The notes beneath the pieces were generated by a model. It made no database searches. It had not been told where the DNA came from and saw only the letters and a list, made by a program, of their open reading frames with translations. The position numbers and the translations under genes are program-made. Below are positions 14,783 through 24,932 of a stretch of 42,785 nt of DNA, in pieces. Origin of the DNA: an uncultured Acetobacteraceae bacterium (lineage in GTDB: Bacteria; Pseudomonadota; Alphaproteobacteria; Acetobacterales; Acetobacteraceae); contig CALMVI010000039.1 in NCBI GenBank assembly GCA_937873095.1, positions 1 through 42,785 on the forward strand. The letters run 5' to 3'. Position 1 is the first letter of the stretch. Each line of letters begins with the position of its first letter.

Positions 14783-16135
14783 ATGCCGAGTCAACCGGAA
14801 GTGGACCACACCGCCAGCGCCGTGATCCTGGCGGCGGGCTTGGGCACCCGCATGAAATCGGCGCTGCCCAAGGCCGCGCACCCGATCGCGGGCCGCCCCA
14901 TGCTGCGCCACCTGCTGGCCGCCGCCGAGCAGGTCTTTGCCACCATCACGGTGGTGGTCGGCCCGGAGATGGACGGCCTGGCGCGCATGGCCGCACCCCA
15001 CCCCACCGCCATCCAGCACGACCGGCTGGGCACCGCCCACGCCGCCTTGTGCGGGTCCGAAAATTTCGGCGGCGGCGAGGTGGCGATCCTGTTCGCCGAC
15101 AACCCGCTGATCGAGGCGGCCACGCTGCGCCGCCTGCTCGCCGAACGGCGGTCGAGCGGCGCTGGGCTGGCGCTGATGGCCATGCGCCCTGCCGATCCGG
15201 CGCGCTACGGCCGCCTGGTCGTCGAGCAGGGCGAGCACGGCCCGACGGTGGCCCGCATCGTCGAATGGGCCGACGCGACCGAGGCCGAGCGGGCCATCCC
15301 GCTGTGCAACGCCGGCGCGCTGTGCGGCCCGGCCGACCGGCTGCTCGGCTGGCTGAGGCAGATCACGCCCGACAACACGAAGGGCGAGTACTACCTGACC
15401 GACCTGGTGCGCCTGGCCGTGGCGGACGGCGCCCGCGTGGTCGCCGTGGAAGCGGACGAGGCGGAGCTGCGCGGCATCAACTCGCGCGCCGAACTGGCCG
15501 CCGCAGAAGCCGTGGTCCAGCACCGCCTGCGCGCCCGCGCCATGGAAGGCGGCGCCACCCTGACCGCCCCGGACACCGTCTTCCTGTCCCACGACACCGA
15601 GCTCGGCCCGGACACGGTGGTCGGGCCGCACGTGGTGTTCGCGCCCGGCGTAAGGGTGGACGGTCCGGCCGAGATACGCGCCTTCAGCCATCTGGAGGGC
15701 TGCCACGTGCAGTCGGGCGCGGTGATCGGCCCCTACGCCCGCCTGCGCCCCGGCACGGTGGTGGGCTTGGGCGCCCACGTCGGCAACTTCGTCGAGCTGA
15801 AGGCGACGACGCTCGGCGCCGGCGCGAAAGCAAACCATTTGAGCTATCTCGGCGACGCCGCCATCGGCGCCGGCACGAACATCGGCGCCGGCACAATCAC
15901 CTGCAATTACGACGGTTTTAACAAACACCGGACTACGATCGGGGAGCGGGTGTTCGTGGGATCTGATTCGGTGTTGGTGGCACCTGTGGCGTTGGGTGAC
16001 GGATCGTTCGTGGCTGCAGGCAGCGTGATCACGGCCGATGTGGAGGCGGATGCGATGGCGTTCGGCAGGGCGCGTCAGGCATCCGTGCCGGGACGGGCCG
16101 CCGCTTTCCGCGCCGGGCGCAAGACAGGAGGCTGA
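14783..16135 (+). CDS. glmU: Bifunctional GlmU: N-acetylglucosamine-1-phosphate uridyltransferase / glucosamine-1-phosphate acetyltransferase
   Basis: This cytosolic trimeric enzyme acetylates glucosamine-1-phosphate and joins it to UMP, making UDP-GlcNAc for peptidoglycan and lipid A. The N-terminal pyrophosphorylase signature LAAGLGTRMKSALPK is at residues 16-30. From about residue 250 the left-handed beta-helix of hexapeptide repeats follows, with RLRPGTVVG, NFVELK and GAGTITCNYDGFNKHRT, the acetyltransferase active region. The length (450 residues) is normal. In the usual GDxPL strand it reads ADNPLI, a small departure. The ATG at 14783 is chosen because the family sequence begins just after it. 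glmS follows after 4 bases. Confidence 0.98.
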   Translation: MPSQPEVDHTASAVILAAGLGTRMKSALPKAAHPIAGRPMLRHLLAAAEQVFATITVVVGPEMDGLARMAAPHPTAIQHDRLGTAHAALCGSENFGGGEVAILFADNPLIEAATLRRLLAERRSSGAGLALMAMRPADPARYGRLVVEQGEHGPTVARIVEWADATEAERAIPLCNAGALCGPADRLLGWLRQITPDNTKGEYYLTDLVRLAVADGARVVAVEADEAELRGINSRAELAAAEAVVQHRLRARAMEGGATLTAPDTVFLSHDTELGPDTVVGPHVVFAPGVRVDGPAEIRAFSHLEGCHVQSGAVIGPYARLRPGTVVGLGAHVGNFVELKATTLGAGAKANHLSYLGDAAIGAGTNIGAGTITCNYDGFNKHRTTIGERVFVGSDSVLVAPVALGDGSFVAAGSVITADVEADAMAFGRARQASVPGRAAAFRAGRKTGG

Positions 16136-16139
16136 AGCC

Positions 16140-17966
<1,827 letters not shown>

Positions 17967-17985
17967 CCTGGGTGAGCAAAGGCCA

Positions 17986-18030
17986 GGGGCTTTGCCCCTG
18001 GACCCCATCAAAGGCTAGCCTTTGAAATCC
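17986..18030 (+). repeat. 45-bp intergenic palindromic repeat, copy 2
   Basis: This copy differs from the one at 51-95 at two positions. It contains the hairpin CAGGGGC-TTT-GCCCCTG (starting one base upstream) and a perfect palindrome AAAGGCTAGCCTTT. It lies between the convergent ends of glmS and the small secreted protein gene, where it may serve as a bidirectional transcription stop, although there is no T-tract. Confidence 0.8.
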
Positions 18031-18036
18031 TTTGGC

Positions 18037-18360
18037 TTAGCGCCTGGGCGGCACCGCCGGCGGGTTGGCGGGGGCCGGGCGCTGCGGGGTTACGGACCGG
18101 CCGAAATTCGCGCCGAGCCGGTTGCGGGTGGCGCTCTCGTTGAACTGCCCGGTGACGTTGCCCGGCGACGTGGCGTCGTACGGCACCTCCGTTGCCGTCG
18201 CCGCGTGCGCCTGACGTACGGTGGCGCCGAGCTGCTGGTTCAGACAGGAATAGCTTTGCGCCGACCCCACCTTCACGTCCACGCAGGTCTGCTGCCCTGG
18301 CTGGGCGCCGGCCGGTCCAGCCAGCAGCAGCGCCGGGAGCAGCGCCACGAGCCCGCGCAT
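18037..18360 (-). CDS. Small secreted hypothetical protein, last gene of the porin operon
   Basis: The 107-residue product has a signal peptide (MRGLVALLPALLLAGPAGA). The mature part contains CVDVKVGSAQSYSCLNQQLG, with two cysteines 13 residues apart that may form a disulphide, then a Pro/Arg-rich tail. Function is unknown. Its ATG overlaps the stop of the PpiC-type gene (TGATG), so it is translated with it and is probably part of the secretion-associated operon. It is expected in the periplasm. Confidence 0.75.
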   Translation of the reverse strand: MRGLVALLPALLLAGPAGAQPGQQTCVDVKVGSAQSYSCLNQQLGATVRQAHAATATEVPYDATSPGNVTGQFNESATRNRLGANFGRSVTPQRPAPANPPAVPPRR

Positions 18361-19247
18361 CAGGGCGAGCCCGCCGCGGCCGGGGACCCGCCGGCCAGCC
18401 GCGCCAGCTCGATCTCGTTCACCCTGACCGGCTGGCGCTGCAGCAACGCGTCGGCATAGGCCTGCTCCTCCTGCGCCACGCGCTGCTGCCGCAGGGCGCG
18501 CACCAGCCGGTCGCGAACGTCCGCCAGCGGCGCCGGGCCGGCCGGGCGGGTCGCGACCAGCCGCAGCAGCGAACAGCCGCCGGGACTGCAGACCGGATCG
18601 CTGACCGACCCTTCGGGCAGGCCCGCCACCGCCGACCTCACCGCCGGGATCAGCGCGGTTTCCGCGAGGAACCCCAGATCGGCACCGCGCGCGTCCGCGC
18701 CGGCCGCAGCGGCGTCGAAACCGGCGCGGCCATGCTGGATGCGGCTCCGCAACTCGGCCAGCCGCCGGCGCCCCTCGTCGCCGTGCAGCGAGGCCGCAGG
18801 CAGGAAGATCTGCATCACGTGGTAGGTGCGCGGCTGCATCAGCTGCGCCTTGGTCTGCGCGTAGGCGGCCTGGATCTCGGCCTCCGACGGGTAGCCCGCG
18901 GGCAGCGCCGCCTGGGCGGCCAGGAAACTCGCCGCAACCACCTGGTCGTGCGCGCGCTGCAGCGCGGCCGCCACATCCGGCCGCTGCTCCCATTTCTGCG
19001 CGCGCGCCTCGTCCAGCACCGCCTGCCGCAGCAGCGCGTCGCGCAGGAACCCGCGCAGCGCCGCAGGGTCGGTGGCCAGACGCCTGCGCAGTTCGCCCTC
19101 GGTGCCCGCCAGCATCGCGCGCGCCTGGCTCGCCGTGATCCGCGCCGCCCCGCGCTCGGCCAGCACGGGGTCGGCAGCGCTCTCGGCGCCTGCTGCCGCG
19201 GCGGACGCCAGAGCCAGCGCGAGCGCCGCCGCCACGCGGCTCGTCAT
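18360..19247 (-). CDS. Periplasmic PpiC/SurA-type peptidyl-prolyl isomerase
   Basis: The 295-residue protein has a signal peptide (MTSRVAAALALALASAAAA), a helical N-terminal region like SurA-type chaperones, and a parvulin-like domain at about residues 135-250. That domain includes RTYHVMQIFLPAA, ADLGFLAETALIPAVRSAV and LPEGSVSDPV. Such proteins assist folding of outer membrane or secreted proteins in the periplasm. With the neighbouring two-partner secretion genes, it is a plausible chaperone for TpsA or the porin. The domain has an extra cysteine pair (PVCSPGGCSLL). I took the ATG at 19247 because it starts the signal peptide. The 155 bases before it hold a long hairpin repeat. Confidence 0.82.
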   Translation of the reverse strand: MTSRVAAALALALASAAAAGAESAADPVLAERGAARITASQARAMLAGTEGELRRRLATDPAALRGFLRDALLRQAVLDEARAQKWEQRPDVAAALQRAHDQVVAASFLAAQAALPAGYPSEAEIQAAYAQTKAQLMQPRTYHVMQIFLPAASLHGDEGRRRLAELRSRIQHGRAGFDAAAAGADARGADLGFLAETALIPAVRSAVAGLPEGSVSDPVCSPGGCSLLRLVATRPAGPAPLADVRDRLVRALRQQRVAQEEQAYADALLQRQPVRVNEIELARLAGGSPAAAGSP

Positions 19248-19304
19248 GGCGCCTGCCCGGGCAGCCACGCCGCGGGCGCTGGTCCTGCGTGGCATCGCCC
19301 AAAA

Positions 19305-19347
19305 GCAGATCGCGTTCAGGTGGAACCGCCTGAACGCGTGAATCTGC
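19305..19347 (+). repeat. 43-bp long hairpin repeat
   Basis: Outer arms GCAGAT / ATCTGC and inner arms CGCGTTCAGG / CCTGAACGCG surround an 8-base loop. I recall this type of hairpin as a common dispersed repeat in alphaproteobacteria. Only one copy occurs in this window. It lies in the 155-base space between the coiled-coil gene and the PpiC-type gene and may affect mRNA stability between them. Confidence 0.75.
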
Positions 19348-19402
19348 ACGCCGAAACAACGAGGTGCACCATGACGGTGAGCCGATGCGAACCGGTCATG
19401 GC

Positions 19403-20044
19403 CTAGCGCGGCGGCGCCGGCGGTGCGGCGTATTCCTGGTCGCGTATCTTGTCGTCGTAATCCTGCACCGTGTTCTCCAGCCTCACCCGCGCCGTGCCGA
19501 TCAGCGGTTCGTAGCTTCTCAGCAGCAGGCTGCGGAAGCTTTGCGTTTCGTACAGGTGCAGGATGTCTTCGGCCACCGCCTCCAGCCTGGTATTGGCGGC
19601 CTTGCAGGTTTGCAGGGCGCGCGCGTCGGCCTGCAGCCCGGCCGCGGATTGCCGGCTTTCCGCGTCCTTGGCGCGCGCCACGCCCGCCGCCTCGTTATAG
19701 GCGGCCTGCCATTTCGCCAGCCCCTGCTGCAGGGCCGCGTTCTGCGCGCGCCCGGCAGCCAGCGCGTCCTGCATCGCCCGCGCGTCCACGGCGGGGGCTG
19801 CAGGCTTGGCCGCCCCGGCCGCCAGCTTCGCATTCGCCGCGTCCAGCTGCGCCTGCACGGCGGATTGGGCGGCCTGCGCCTTCTGGGCGTCCGCCTGCGC
19901 CTGCGCCGCCTGGTCCTGGGCCGCGCGCATCTGCGCCACCGCCTGCCGCAACGCGTCGCGCAGCCTGTCCTCGCCCTGCTCGTCGGCCGATGCCGAGCCG
20001 AGCGCCGCACCCAGCACGACCAGGGCGGTCAACGCCGTGCGCAT
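19403..20044 (-). CDS. Periplasmic coiled-coil protein, unknown function
   Basis: The 213-residue product has a signal peptide (MRTALTALVVLGAALGSASA). It then forms a long Ala/Gln-rich heptad region (about residues 20-160, e.g. AQMRAAQDQAAQAQADAQKA), certainly coiled coil, and ends in a short non-helical tail with YETQSFRSLLLRSYEPLIGT. Function is not known. The ATG at 20044 lies two bases after the porin stop, so the two are co-translated. Its length and position suggest a spacer or adaptor in the periplasm, perhaps linking the porin, TonB or the secreted protein, but this is a guess from context. Confidence 0.75.
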   Translation of the reverse strand: MRTALTALVVLGAALGSASADEQGEDRLRDALRQAVAQMRAAQDQAAQAQADAQKAQAAQSAVQAQLDAANAKLAAGAAKPAAPAVDARAMQDALAAGRAQNAALQQGLAKWQAAYNEAAGVARAKDAESRQSAAGLQADARALQTCKAANTRLEAVAEDILHLYETQSFRSLLLRSYEPLIGTARVRLENTVQDYDDKIRDQEYAAPPAPPR

Positions 20045-20046
20045 CG

Positions 20047-21786
20047 TCAAAACGTCGATTGCAGGTCGACCTGCAGAACGTCGTTGTCGTATTTCGGCCC
20101 CGACACCGTCTGCGCGCTGAACCAGCGCATGGACAGGAACGTGTCGCGCGCCAGCCCCAGGCTGCCGGTCAGGATGGTGCCTTTCGCGTTGGTGCCGCCC
20201 AGGTGGAAGTCGGCGTCGTTGATCGAGTCGAGCGTCGAGTCGGTCTGCAGGTATTTGTAGGCGAGCGAGACGTTCCAGTCCCAGCGGCGATGGATCTCGA
20301 GGTTGCCGATCTCGCCGCGCACGATATAGGCGGTGTCGCCGCCCTGGTACAGGCCGTTGCTGCCGATGTTGTTCTGCGGCCCGATCGGACCGTTGATCGA
20401 AGGCCCGTGGTTCAGGATCGCGTTGCGGTCATAGGCGAGGTTCTTCAGGAACTCGCCGTCGAGCTCGACGTCGAACGGGTGGTAGCTGGTGATGTCCACG
20501 CGCGGATGCACCTCCAGCACGGCAAAGCGCGACGCCAGGCCGTAATATTGCGGGTCGGGCACCGCGGCGCCGAGCGCGCCGCCGGTGTAGGGCACGATGT
20601 TGCGTATGGCATAGACCGTGTTGCCGAACTGCTGGAACGGAAAGCGCGTGTCGTCCGTGCTGCAGATATAGGCGCCGCCCTGCTGCTGCGCGCAGGGCTG
20701 GGAGACGGCGCCCTGCACGCCGTTGAAGTCGAAGAACCCGACAGCCAGCTTGGCCAGCACGTCCGGGCGCGCGCGCCACGCGCCGCCGCCCTGCACCGCC
20801 AGCATGTAGGCGTTGGCGCTGTTGTACTTCGTCTCCGAGTTGGTCGAAAAGTCGAACGCCGTGTTCAGGATCGGAAACACGCCGCCGGTGATGAACGCGT
20901 TCAGATCGGGCACCAGGTCGTGCTCGTAATGCGCCGAAACACCGTCGAAGCCGAGCTCGCTGTAGAAGATCAGGTCGGTGGTGAAGAACGGGTTGTTCTC
21001 CCGCCCGATCGCCAGCTGCAGCCCGGGCACCCCGGCATAGGCGAAGTTCGCCCGGTCGATATACACCGCGTATTTCGAGAAATCGCCAGGCTGGCCCTGC
21101 GTCTGGTTCGGCGTCACCGGCCCCTGGTCCGAGCCGGTGCTGATGCGCACATCCGCCGTCAGCCCGTCATCGATCAGCGCGCGCACGCCGATGCGCGCAC
21201 GCACGCGCTCGCGGTCGCGGTCCTGCGTCGTGTTCAGGAACGGGGGTGCCCCGGCGGTGCCGGCGTTGTAGCTTTCCAGATCGAACGGAGAGCCGTTGTT
21301 GATGTCCTGGAAGTTGATGAACTTGTTGTAGTTGCCTGACGCAAAACTGTCGCGCTCGTAGCGCACGCGCAGGTCGCCGTACAGCGTGAACCGCTTGGTC
21401 CATTTCGGCAGCGCGTCCGGCTCCGCCCAGCCTTCCTGCCTGGTTTCGGTCAGCACCTCGGACCGCACCTCGTCGGCGATCTGCTTGCGGATGAACTGCG
21501 GCACGTAGGTCACGCGTATCTCGCCCTGCTTGGCAGGGGCCGGCTCGCTCTCGGTGGCGGCGGCGGGCGCGGGTGCGGGCTTGGCATGCCGGCCGCGCGC
21601 GGGCGTGCCGGTCTCGCGCAGCAACTCGCCCGCCTGCCCGCTCGTCAATATGCCCTTCTGGATCAGCAACTGTATCAGCTTGACCGTCTGCTCGTCGGCC
21701 GCGGCCGGCGTGGCGGCGAGCGACAATGCGAGACCGGTGCCGAGGGCGCAGCCGCGCCACATGCGCCGTCGGACAGCTTGACCCAT
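20047..21786 (-). CDS. Putative outer membrane porin (Porin_5-like)
   Basis: The 579-residue protein carries a signal peptide ending near AATPAAADEQ. A short helical segment follows (VKLIQLLIQKGILTSGQAGELL), then a Pro/Ala linker, then a large beta barrel (about residues 105-579) with alternating aromatic strands such as RFTLYGDLRVRYERDSF and LAIGRENNPFF, ending in a C-terminal phenylalanine (LQVDLQSTF) as in many outer membrane proteins. It resembles 'putative porin' family proteins. No plug domain or TonB box is seen, so it is not a classical TonB-dependent receptor despite lying after tonB. The ATG at 21786 is chosen because longer versions read into the 105-bp repeat. It is the first gene of a four-gene set. 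Confidence 0.85.
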   Translation of the reverse strand: MGQAVRRRMWRGCALGTGLALSLAATPAAADEQTVKLIQLLIQKGILTSGQAGELLRETGTPARGRHAKPAPAPAAATESEPAPAKQGEIRVTYVPQFIRKQIADEVRSEVLTETRQEGWAEPDALPKWTKRFTLYGDLRVRYERDSFASGNYNKFINFQDINNGSPFDLESYNAGTAGAPPFLNTTQDRDRERVRARIGVRALIDDGLTADVRISTGSDQGPVTPNQTQGQPGDFSKYAVYIDRANFAYAGVPGLQLAIGRENNPFFTTDLIFYSELGFDGVSAHYEHDLVPDLNAFITGGVFPILNTAFDFSTNSETKYNSANAYMLAVQGGGAWRARPDVLAKLAVGFFDFNGVQGAVSQPCAQQQGGAYICSTDDTRFPFQQFGNTVYAIRNIVPYTGGALGAAVPDPQYYGLASRFAVLEVHPRVDITSYHPFDVELDGEFLKNLAYDRNAILNHGPSINGPIGPQNNIGSNGLYQGGDTAYIVRGEIGNLEIHRRWDWNVSLAYKYLQTDSTLDSINDADFHLGGTNAKGTILTGSLGLARDTFLSMRWFSAQTVSGPKYDNDVLQVDLQSTF

Positions 21787-21805
21787 CGCGCCCACCCCTG
21801 GGTTT

Positions 21806-21910
21806 AGAGCAGCATCATCCAGACTGGAATCAGTCTGACTGATAAAGCTGCTCGCCAAAACAAAAGCTTAGAGCGGGTCAGGCTGACACAGTCAGCATGA
21901 ACCCGCTCTA
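21806..21910 (+). repeat. 105-bp double-hairpin intergenic repeat, copy B
   Basis: This copy matches 10906-11010 in length and nearly in sequence. Its first half has a perfect AGACTG-GAAT-CAGTCT stem inside GAGCAGC/GCTGCTC arms, and its second half has the TAGAGCGGGT/ACCCGCTCTA stem. It fills most of the 130-base gap between tonB and the porin gene and may reduce or separate expression of the two gene sets. Confidence 0.88.
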
Positions 21911-21916
21911 AGACAC

Positions 21917-22627
21917 TCATCCGCGTGCGTGCTCGGTGATGCTCACCGTGAACGTCTTGGCCGTCATCTCGGCAGGAGGCGCGTCGTTGGTCGACACCTC
22001 CTGCAGCACGCGCGCCACTTCGGCGCGCGCCTCGGCATCGCCCTCGAAGCTGCCGATCGAGGCCCGCGTCACGTGCCCCGCCCCGTCGAGCTGGAACGTC
22101 ACGCGCAGGCGGTACGTGGCGAAACGCAGCTTCTCGTCGCGCCTGATCGCGGCCTCGATCTGCGATTTGACGATGCTGCTGTAGTACGCATCGTTGTCGC
22201 CGCCCGTGCCGTCCCCGCTGCCGCACGCGCTGCCCAAGCAATCGCCGCCGCCGCCATTGCCCGAGGCGAGCGATCCAGGCCCCGGCCCGGTGATCGACGT
22301 CGTCACCGCAGCCGGCGGCGAGGGCACCTTCATCGCCTTCGGCCGCGCGGTCGCGCGTTGCGGCGAGACCTGTTCGCGCGGCCGCTCCACCACCGTCTTC
22401 TGCGGCTGCGGCGGCGGTGGTTTGGGCGGCGGCGGAGGCGGCGGCGGGGGCAGCATCACCTGGGTGATGTGCGGCTCCTGGTGCGGGCGCGCGGCAGGTC
22501 CGGACCCTTTCAGCAGGAAGGCCGCAAGACCGGCTAGCCCCCCCACCAGCGCCAGTCCGCCCACCGCCAGCGCAATCCGCTGCCCGGCCGGCCGGGACGG
22601 CGGCTCGTCCTCGAAATCGTCAAGCAA
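21917..22627 (-). CDS. tonB: TonB family energy transducer
   Basis: The 236-residue protein spans the inner membrane once (ALAVGGLALVGGLAGLAAFLL, about residues 20-40). It then has a proline run (PPPPPPPPPKPPPPQPQK) reaching across the periplasm and a C-terminal TonB-type domain (about residues 145-236, including YRLRVTFQLDGAGHV). Such proteins pass proton-motive energy from ExbB-ExbD to an outer membrane protein. The linker contains an unusual glycine-rich stretch with a cysteine pair (GDCLGSACGSGDG). The likely start is TTG at 22627, three bases inside the end of exbD, giving MLDDFEDEPP. No TonB-dependent receptor is encoded next to it, so its partner is probably the porin or TpsB. Confidence 0.92.
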   Translation of the reverse strand: MLDDFEDEPPSRPAGQRIALAVGGLALVGGLAGLAAFLLKGSGPAARPHQEPHITQVMLPPPPPPPPPKPPPPQPQKTVVERPREQVSPQRATARPKAMKVPSPPAAVTTSITGPGPGSLASGNGGGGDCLGSACGSGDGTGGDNDAYYSSIVKSQIEAAIRRDEKLRFATYRLRVTFQLDGAGHVTRASIGSFEGDAEARAEVARVLQEVSTNDAPPAEMTAKTFTVSITEHARG

Positions 22628-22629
22628 GG

Positions 22630-23034
22630 TCAGGCACCCGCCGAACGCTGCGCGGCCAGCCCGATCGACGTGATGCCGACCTGGCCGCAGAGGTCGAGCA
22701 CGTTCATGATCTTCTCGTACTGCACGCCGCGATCGCCCTTCAGCACGATAGGCAGGTCGGGCGTGATCGCCTTCGCGTCGCGCAGCTTGGCGCCGAGCTC
22801 GGCCAGGCTGACAGGGATCGCATCGATGAAGATCTGCCCGGAGTTGGAAACCGAGATCACCTTCGTCTTCGGCACTGCCAGCGACACCGTCGAGCTGCCA
22901 TGCGGCAGGTCCACCTTCACGCCCTGCACGGACGCCGTCGTCATGATGATGAAGATCACCACCAGCACGTAGGCCAGATCGAGCATGGGCGTGATGTTGA
23001 TGTCGTCGTAGGGCTTGTCGTCGTTGACTTGCAT
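22630..23034 (-). CDS. exbD: ExbD/TolR family biopolymer transport protein
   Basis: The 134-residue protein has a short cytoplasmic N-terminus, one membrane helix and a periplasmic domain. The proton-relay aspartate is Asp19 in NITPMLDLAYVLVVIFIIMT, matching the family's essential membrane aspartate. The periplasmic part (IVLKGDRGVQYEKIMNVLD) is typical of ExbD/TolR. With the ExbB-type protein upstream and TonB downstream it forms a complete energising complex. The start ATG is 6 bases after the exbB stop. Confidence 0.96.
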   Translation of the reverse strand: MQVNDDKPYDDINITPMLDLAYVLVVIFIIMTTASVQGVKVDLPHGSSTVSLAVPKTKVISVSNSGQIFIDAIPVSLAELGAKLRDAKAITPDLPIVLKGDRGVQYEKIMNVLDLCGQVGITSIGLAAQRSAGA

Positions 23035-23040
23035 CGCGGA

Positions 23041-24930
23041 TCACTCGGCCGCGGCGGGGCGGGTGCGGCGGCCGAGATCGCCCTCGGCGATGCGCGTCAC
23101 GATCTCGTCGACGAACACGGCCATTTCTGTGACCGCGGACTTGATGCGCGTCTGGTAGTAATTATAGCCGAACAGGGCCGGGATCGCCACGAACATGCCC
23201 GCGGCCGTCGCCAGCAACGCCGCCGAGATGCCTGGTGCGATCGAGTTCACGTTCACGTCGCCCTGCGCCGCGATCGCCGCAAAGGTGATCATCACGCCGA
23301 TGACGGTGCCGAGCAGGCCCACGAACGGGCCGCCCGAGATCGCGATCGTCAGGAACACCATCTGGCTGTTCAGCCGCTGCGTCTCGCGTATCATCGCGGC
23401 GTCCATCGCCGAGCGGATCGCTGCCAGCGATTGCGGCGCGATCTGGCCGTCCACCAGCGTCCGCCCGCCCGACAGGCGGTCGTTCACCTCGCGCACGCCC
23501 GTCTCGTACACGCGATACAGGCACGAGCCGCCGAGCGTGCGCACGCGCTCGGCCGGCAATTGCGGCAGCAGATCGCCGGTGGGCCGCCGCGCCGTCTCGC
23601 GCAGCAGCGTGCGGAACCGCTTGTTGGCGCCCGACGTGGTGCTGACCATGATGCCTTTCAGCACCATCACCAGCCACGAGATCAGCATCATCACGCCGAG
23701 GATGCCGATGACCACCCAGGCATCCAGCGTGACCGAGCGCAGGATGATGCCGAGATAACCGCTGCCGAAACTGCTCGTCTGTTCCGGCGCCTCGAAGGCG
23801 AGCAGGTTGGCCTGCGGCCCCTGGCTGCGGTCGGCGACCATGATCGCGCCTGCCGGCCGCGCCACGCGGCTGACCTGCAACTCGTCGATCTGGCCTTGGA
23901 AGTTCGGCAGCGCCAAGGGTGAAGCGGCCGCACCGGCCGGCGCCGCAGCCGCGCCGCCGAGCGTCGCCGCACCTGCAACCGGGGGCAGCGCGCCGGCGGC
24001 GTCGGCCACCTTCACGCCGTCGACGAACAACGTCACGTGGTCGGCTGCCGCCGTCACGCTCAGCAGGTGCCAGCTATCGGCGACGAGCGGGCTCTGCGCC
24101 TGCGCGCGCGCCACCCCCGCCGCGGACGCAACCGTAACGAACGGCGCGCCGGCCTGCAGGCCGATGGTGACGCCGTTCACGCCGCCGGCGTCGCGCTGGT
24201 CGTATAGCGCGCTGCTCTGCGCGGGCGGCGTCGGCTTGACCCACATCTGCCAGGTGGCGGCACCGCCCGCGGCGATGTTGAGCGTCGGGTTGGGCGCGAG
24301 CCTGACCGGCGACGTGCCGTCGAATTTCTGCGCGAACCCGATGATGCCCGCCTCGTCGCGCTTGCCGGGCGTCAGCGCGTTGTTGGCATGGGCGGTGCTG
24401 TCATGCGCAAGCCCGTTCTCCTCGGCAAAGTGCCACACGAGCAGCTGGTCGGAATCGTAGGTCGCGCGCGCGTCGGACGCGTCGTTGGCGTGCGCGTTGC
24501 CCCAGTACATGGTGATGCTGGTGGCAGTCCCCGGCGCCAGGTCGGGCAAATCCACCCAGACCAGCGCCACCTGGTCGATCAGCCCGTCCCATTTCTCGAT
24601 GTGGTAGTGCAGCGGCGTGCGGTCGTCGGCGGCCACGAACCGTATGTCGCTGCCGTCCGGCTTGGCGGTGTCGAACTTGAAGTTGTTGGCCAGCAGGCGG
24701 ACCAGCACCTGCGTCCGGCCGATCGGCTCGGTCACGTTAGCGCCGCGCGCGCCCGCATCCGCGCCGATCTTGACGCGATACTGCCAGTCGCCGTTCCACC
24801 AAGCAGCCGATGCGTCGGGCGCCGTCAGCCAAAGGCAGGCAGAAGCGGCCATCGCGCAGGCCAGCCGCCTCAGCCCCAGGCCACGCCGCCGCAAACCCCC
24901 GCCATGCCACGCCGTACCCTGCCAACCCAT
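23041..24930 (-). CDS. exbB: ExbB/TolQ proton channel fused to periplasmic DUF2341-LamG-like domains
   Basis: The 629-residue chain is a fusion. A signal-like segment (about residues 22-45, ACAMAASACLWLTAPDASA) is followed by a DUF2341-like region (about 45-150, AAWWNGDWQYRVKI; TSITMYWGNAHAND). Next comes a LamG/concanavalin-type lectin fold (about 165-345, e.g. WQMWVKPTPPAQSS and DSWHLLSVTAAADHVTLFVDG). The C-terminal third is ExbB/TolQ: a membrane helix near 393-425 and the conserved pair around GGPFVGLLGTVIGVMITFAA. ExbB proteins normally lack the extra domain. The lectin part would sit in the periplasm and might sense glycans or bind the exported protein; this is inferred. It starts at 24930, two bases after the tpsB stop. 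Confidence 0.9.
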   Translation of the reverse strand: MGWQGTAWHGGGLRRRGLGLRRLACAMAASACLWLTAPDASAAWWNGDWQYRVKIGADAGARGANVTEPIGRTQVLVRLLANNFKFDTAKPDGSDIRFVAADDRTPLHYHIEKWDGLIDQVALVWVDLPDLAPGTATSITMYWGNAHANDASDARATYDSDQLLVWHFAEENGLAHDSTAHANNALTPGKRDEAGIIGFAQKFDGTSPVRLAPNPTLNIAAGGAATWQMWVKPTPPAQSSALYDQRDAGGVNGVTIGLQAGAPFVTVASAAGVARAQAQSPLVADSWHLLSVTAAADHVTLFVDGVKVADAAGALPPVAGAATLGGAAAAPAGAAASPLALPNFQGQIDELQVSRVARPAGAIMVADRSQGPQANLLAFEAPEQTSSFGSGYLGIILRSVTLDAWVVIGILGVMMLISWLVMVLKGIMVSTTSGANKRFRTLLRETARRPTGDLLPQLPAERVRTLGGSCLYRVYETGVREVNDRLSGGRTLVDGQIAPQSLAAIRSAMDAAMIRETQRLNSQMVFLTIAISGGPFVGLLGTVIGVMITFAAIAAQGDVNVNSIAPGISAALLATAAGMFVAIPALFGYNYYQTRIKSAVTEMAVFVDEIVTRIAEGDLGRRTRPAAAE

Positions 24931-24932
24931 CC

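Noticed and set aside
21787-21858. N-terminal extension of the porin (starting MASSFISQTDSS)
   Set aside because: The same peptide appears on the strand opposite the 105-bp repeat at 10.9 kb, so it is a translation of the repeat, not protein.
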